Shown piece after piece: positions 48,210-48,374 of a stretch of 48,374 bases of DNA (position 1 is its first letter; each line of letters begins with the position of its first letter). The stretch comes from Streptomyces mutomycini (GTDB taxonomy: Bacteria > Actinomycetota > Actinomycetes > Streptomycetales > Streptomycetaceae). Both the position numbers and the translations under genes were made by a program. The notes beneath the pieces were generated by a model. It was given only the letters and a program-made list of their open reading frames with translations. It did no database searches and was not told the DNA's origin. The stretch lies in the NCBI RefSeq assembly GCF_001700505.1, contig NZ_MAPV01000111.1, positions 1 to 48,374 on the forward strand, in the 5' to 3' direction.

Positions 48210-48374
48210 ATGACCATGCAAAAAGGAACGAATATCGCGGTGCCGGCTCAGGCCGTGCGGGTCGAACTGGGCTGGCGCAGCTCTCCCGGCACACCCGACG
48301 TGGATGCCTCGGCGCTCCTCCTCGTGTCGGGAAAGGTACGCAGCGACGCGGACTTCGTCTTCTACAACCAGCCG
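48210..48374 (+). CDS. TerD family protein, 3' end beyond window
   Basis: The first 55 codons of a TerD-type protein: MTMQKGTNIAVPAQAVRVEL followed by WRSSPGTPDVDASALLLVSGKV-like sequence and DADFVFYNQP. The last residues are the Ca-binding strand typical of TerD/TerZ stress and tellurite-resistance proteins. An inner ATG at 48216 is possible. The gene is cut off by the window edge, so domain count and neighbours are unknown. It follows rsbP after 74 bases. Confidence 0.82.
   Translation, partial: MTMQKGTNIAVPAQAVRVELGWRSSPGTPDVDASALLLVSGKVRSDADFVFYNQP

Noticed and set aside
1..48374. CRISPR arrays, insertion sequences, tRNA or rRNA genes, prophage genes
   Set aside because: I saw none of the expected repeats, transposase motifs, tRNA cloverleaf elements or rRNA stretches in a by-eye reading; small tRNAs could be missed without a scan.

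Overview
The window is a high-GC actinomycete chromosome segment, almost certainly Streptomyces. The evidence is the strong G/C bias at third codon positions, frequent GTG and TTG starts, and families typical of the genus: DUF6421, DUF6332, DUF6643, SCO4225-like, Rv1733c-like, an hsp18/RheA-like pair, an RsbQ/RsbP-like pair and a MatB/MatC malonate cluster. I see no rRNA, tRNA, insertion sequence, integrase or CRISPR array. It reads as ordinary chromosome made of many small, independently regulated units.

Layout. 79-6284: GNAT acetyltransferase, glycerophosphodiester phosphodiesterase, then a co-directional run of DUF6421 protein, SDR, threonine aldolase-like enzyme, a transglutaminase-like protein with an apparently leaderless promoter, and a B3/4-domain protein. 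6317-11766: PlsC-type acyltransferase, thioredoxin, a 26-residue leader peptide with a flavin reductase, electron-transfer flavoprotein etfB-etfA, and a DUF6986 aldolase-like protein. 11771-15374: LacI repressor divergent from a ROK sugar kinase, then a TmrB-like P-loop domain fused to a Nudix hydrolase. 15470-20742: leucine-rich-repeat-variant (LRV) protein, metallo-beta-lactamase-fold hydrolase, M20 peptidase, geranylgeranyl-reductase-type flavoprotein. 20726-25610: deazaflavin-dependent reductase and divergent TetR with paired operators, two small membrane proteins, and an MFS transporter divergent from a ROK repressor. 25744-29580: HATPase anti-sigma-like protein, a small hypothetical, a Cds1-like PLP enzyme, an SRPBCC protein and a DeoR regulator. 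29809-37839: a membrane-embedded serine-hydrolase-like protein converging on a beta-helix/AAA ATPase fusion, then Rv1733c-like, MOSC, DUF6643 and a FadR-type regulator. 38038-42194: matC, matB and a fused carboxyltransferase, a malonate uptake and activation operon. 42340-48374: a second LRV protein, DUF2267, hsp18 and its RheA-like repressor, the rsbQ-rsbP pair, and the start of a TerD-family gene.

How the genes work together. Four themes recur. Redox and sulfur: thioredoxin, leader peptide plus flavin reductase, Etf, Cds1-like desulfhydrase. Acyl-CoA and malonate metabolism: etfBA with a CAAGCGCTTG palindrome upstream, and the mat operon. Stress signalling: HATPase protein, hsp18/rheA, rsbQP, terD. 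Divergent regulator-target pairs with visible dyads: LacI/ROK, TetR/F420 enzyme, ROK/MFS, FadR/matC and RheA/hsp18. The least described items are the beta-helix/AAA fusion with its convergent membrane hydrolase, the two LRV proteins, the TmrB-Nudix fusion and the DUF6421-SDR-aldolase operon. Family assignments come from motif recognition and memory, since no database search was possible.
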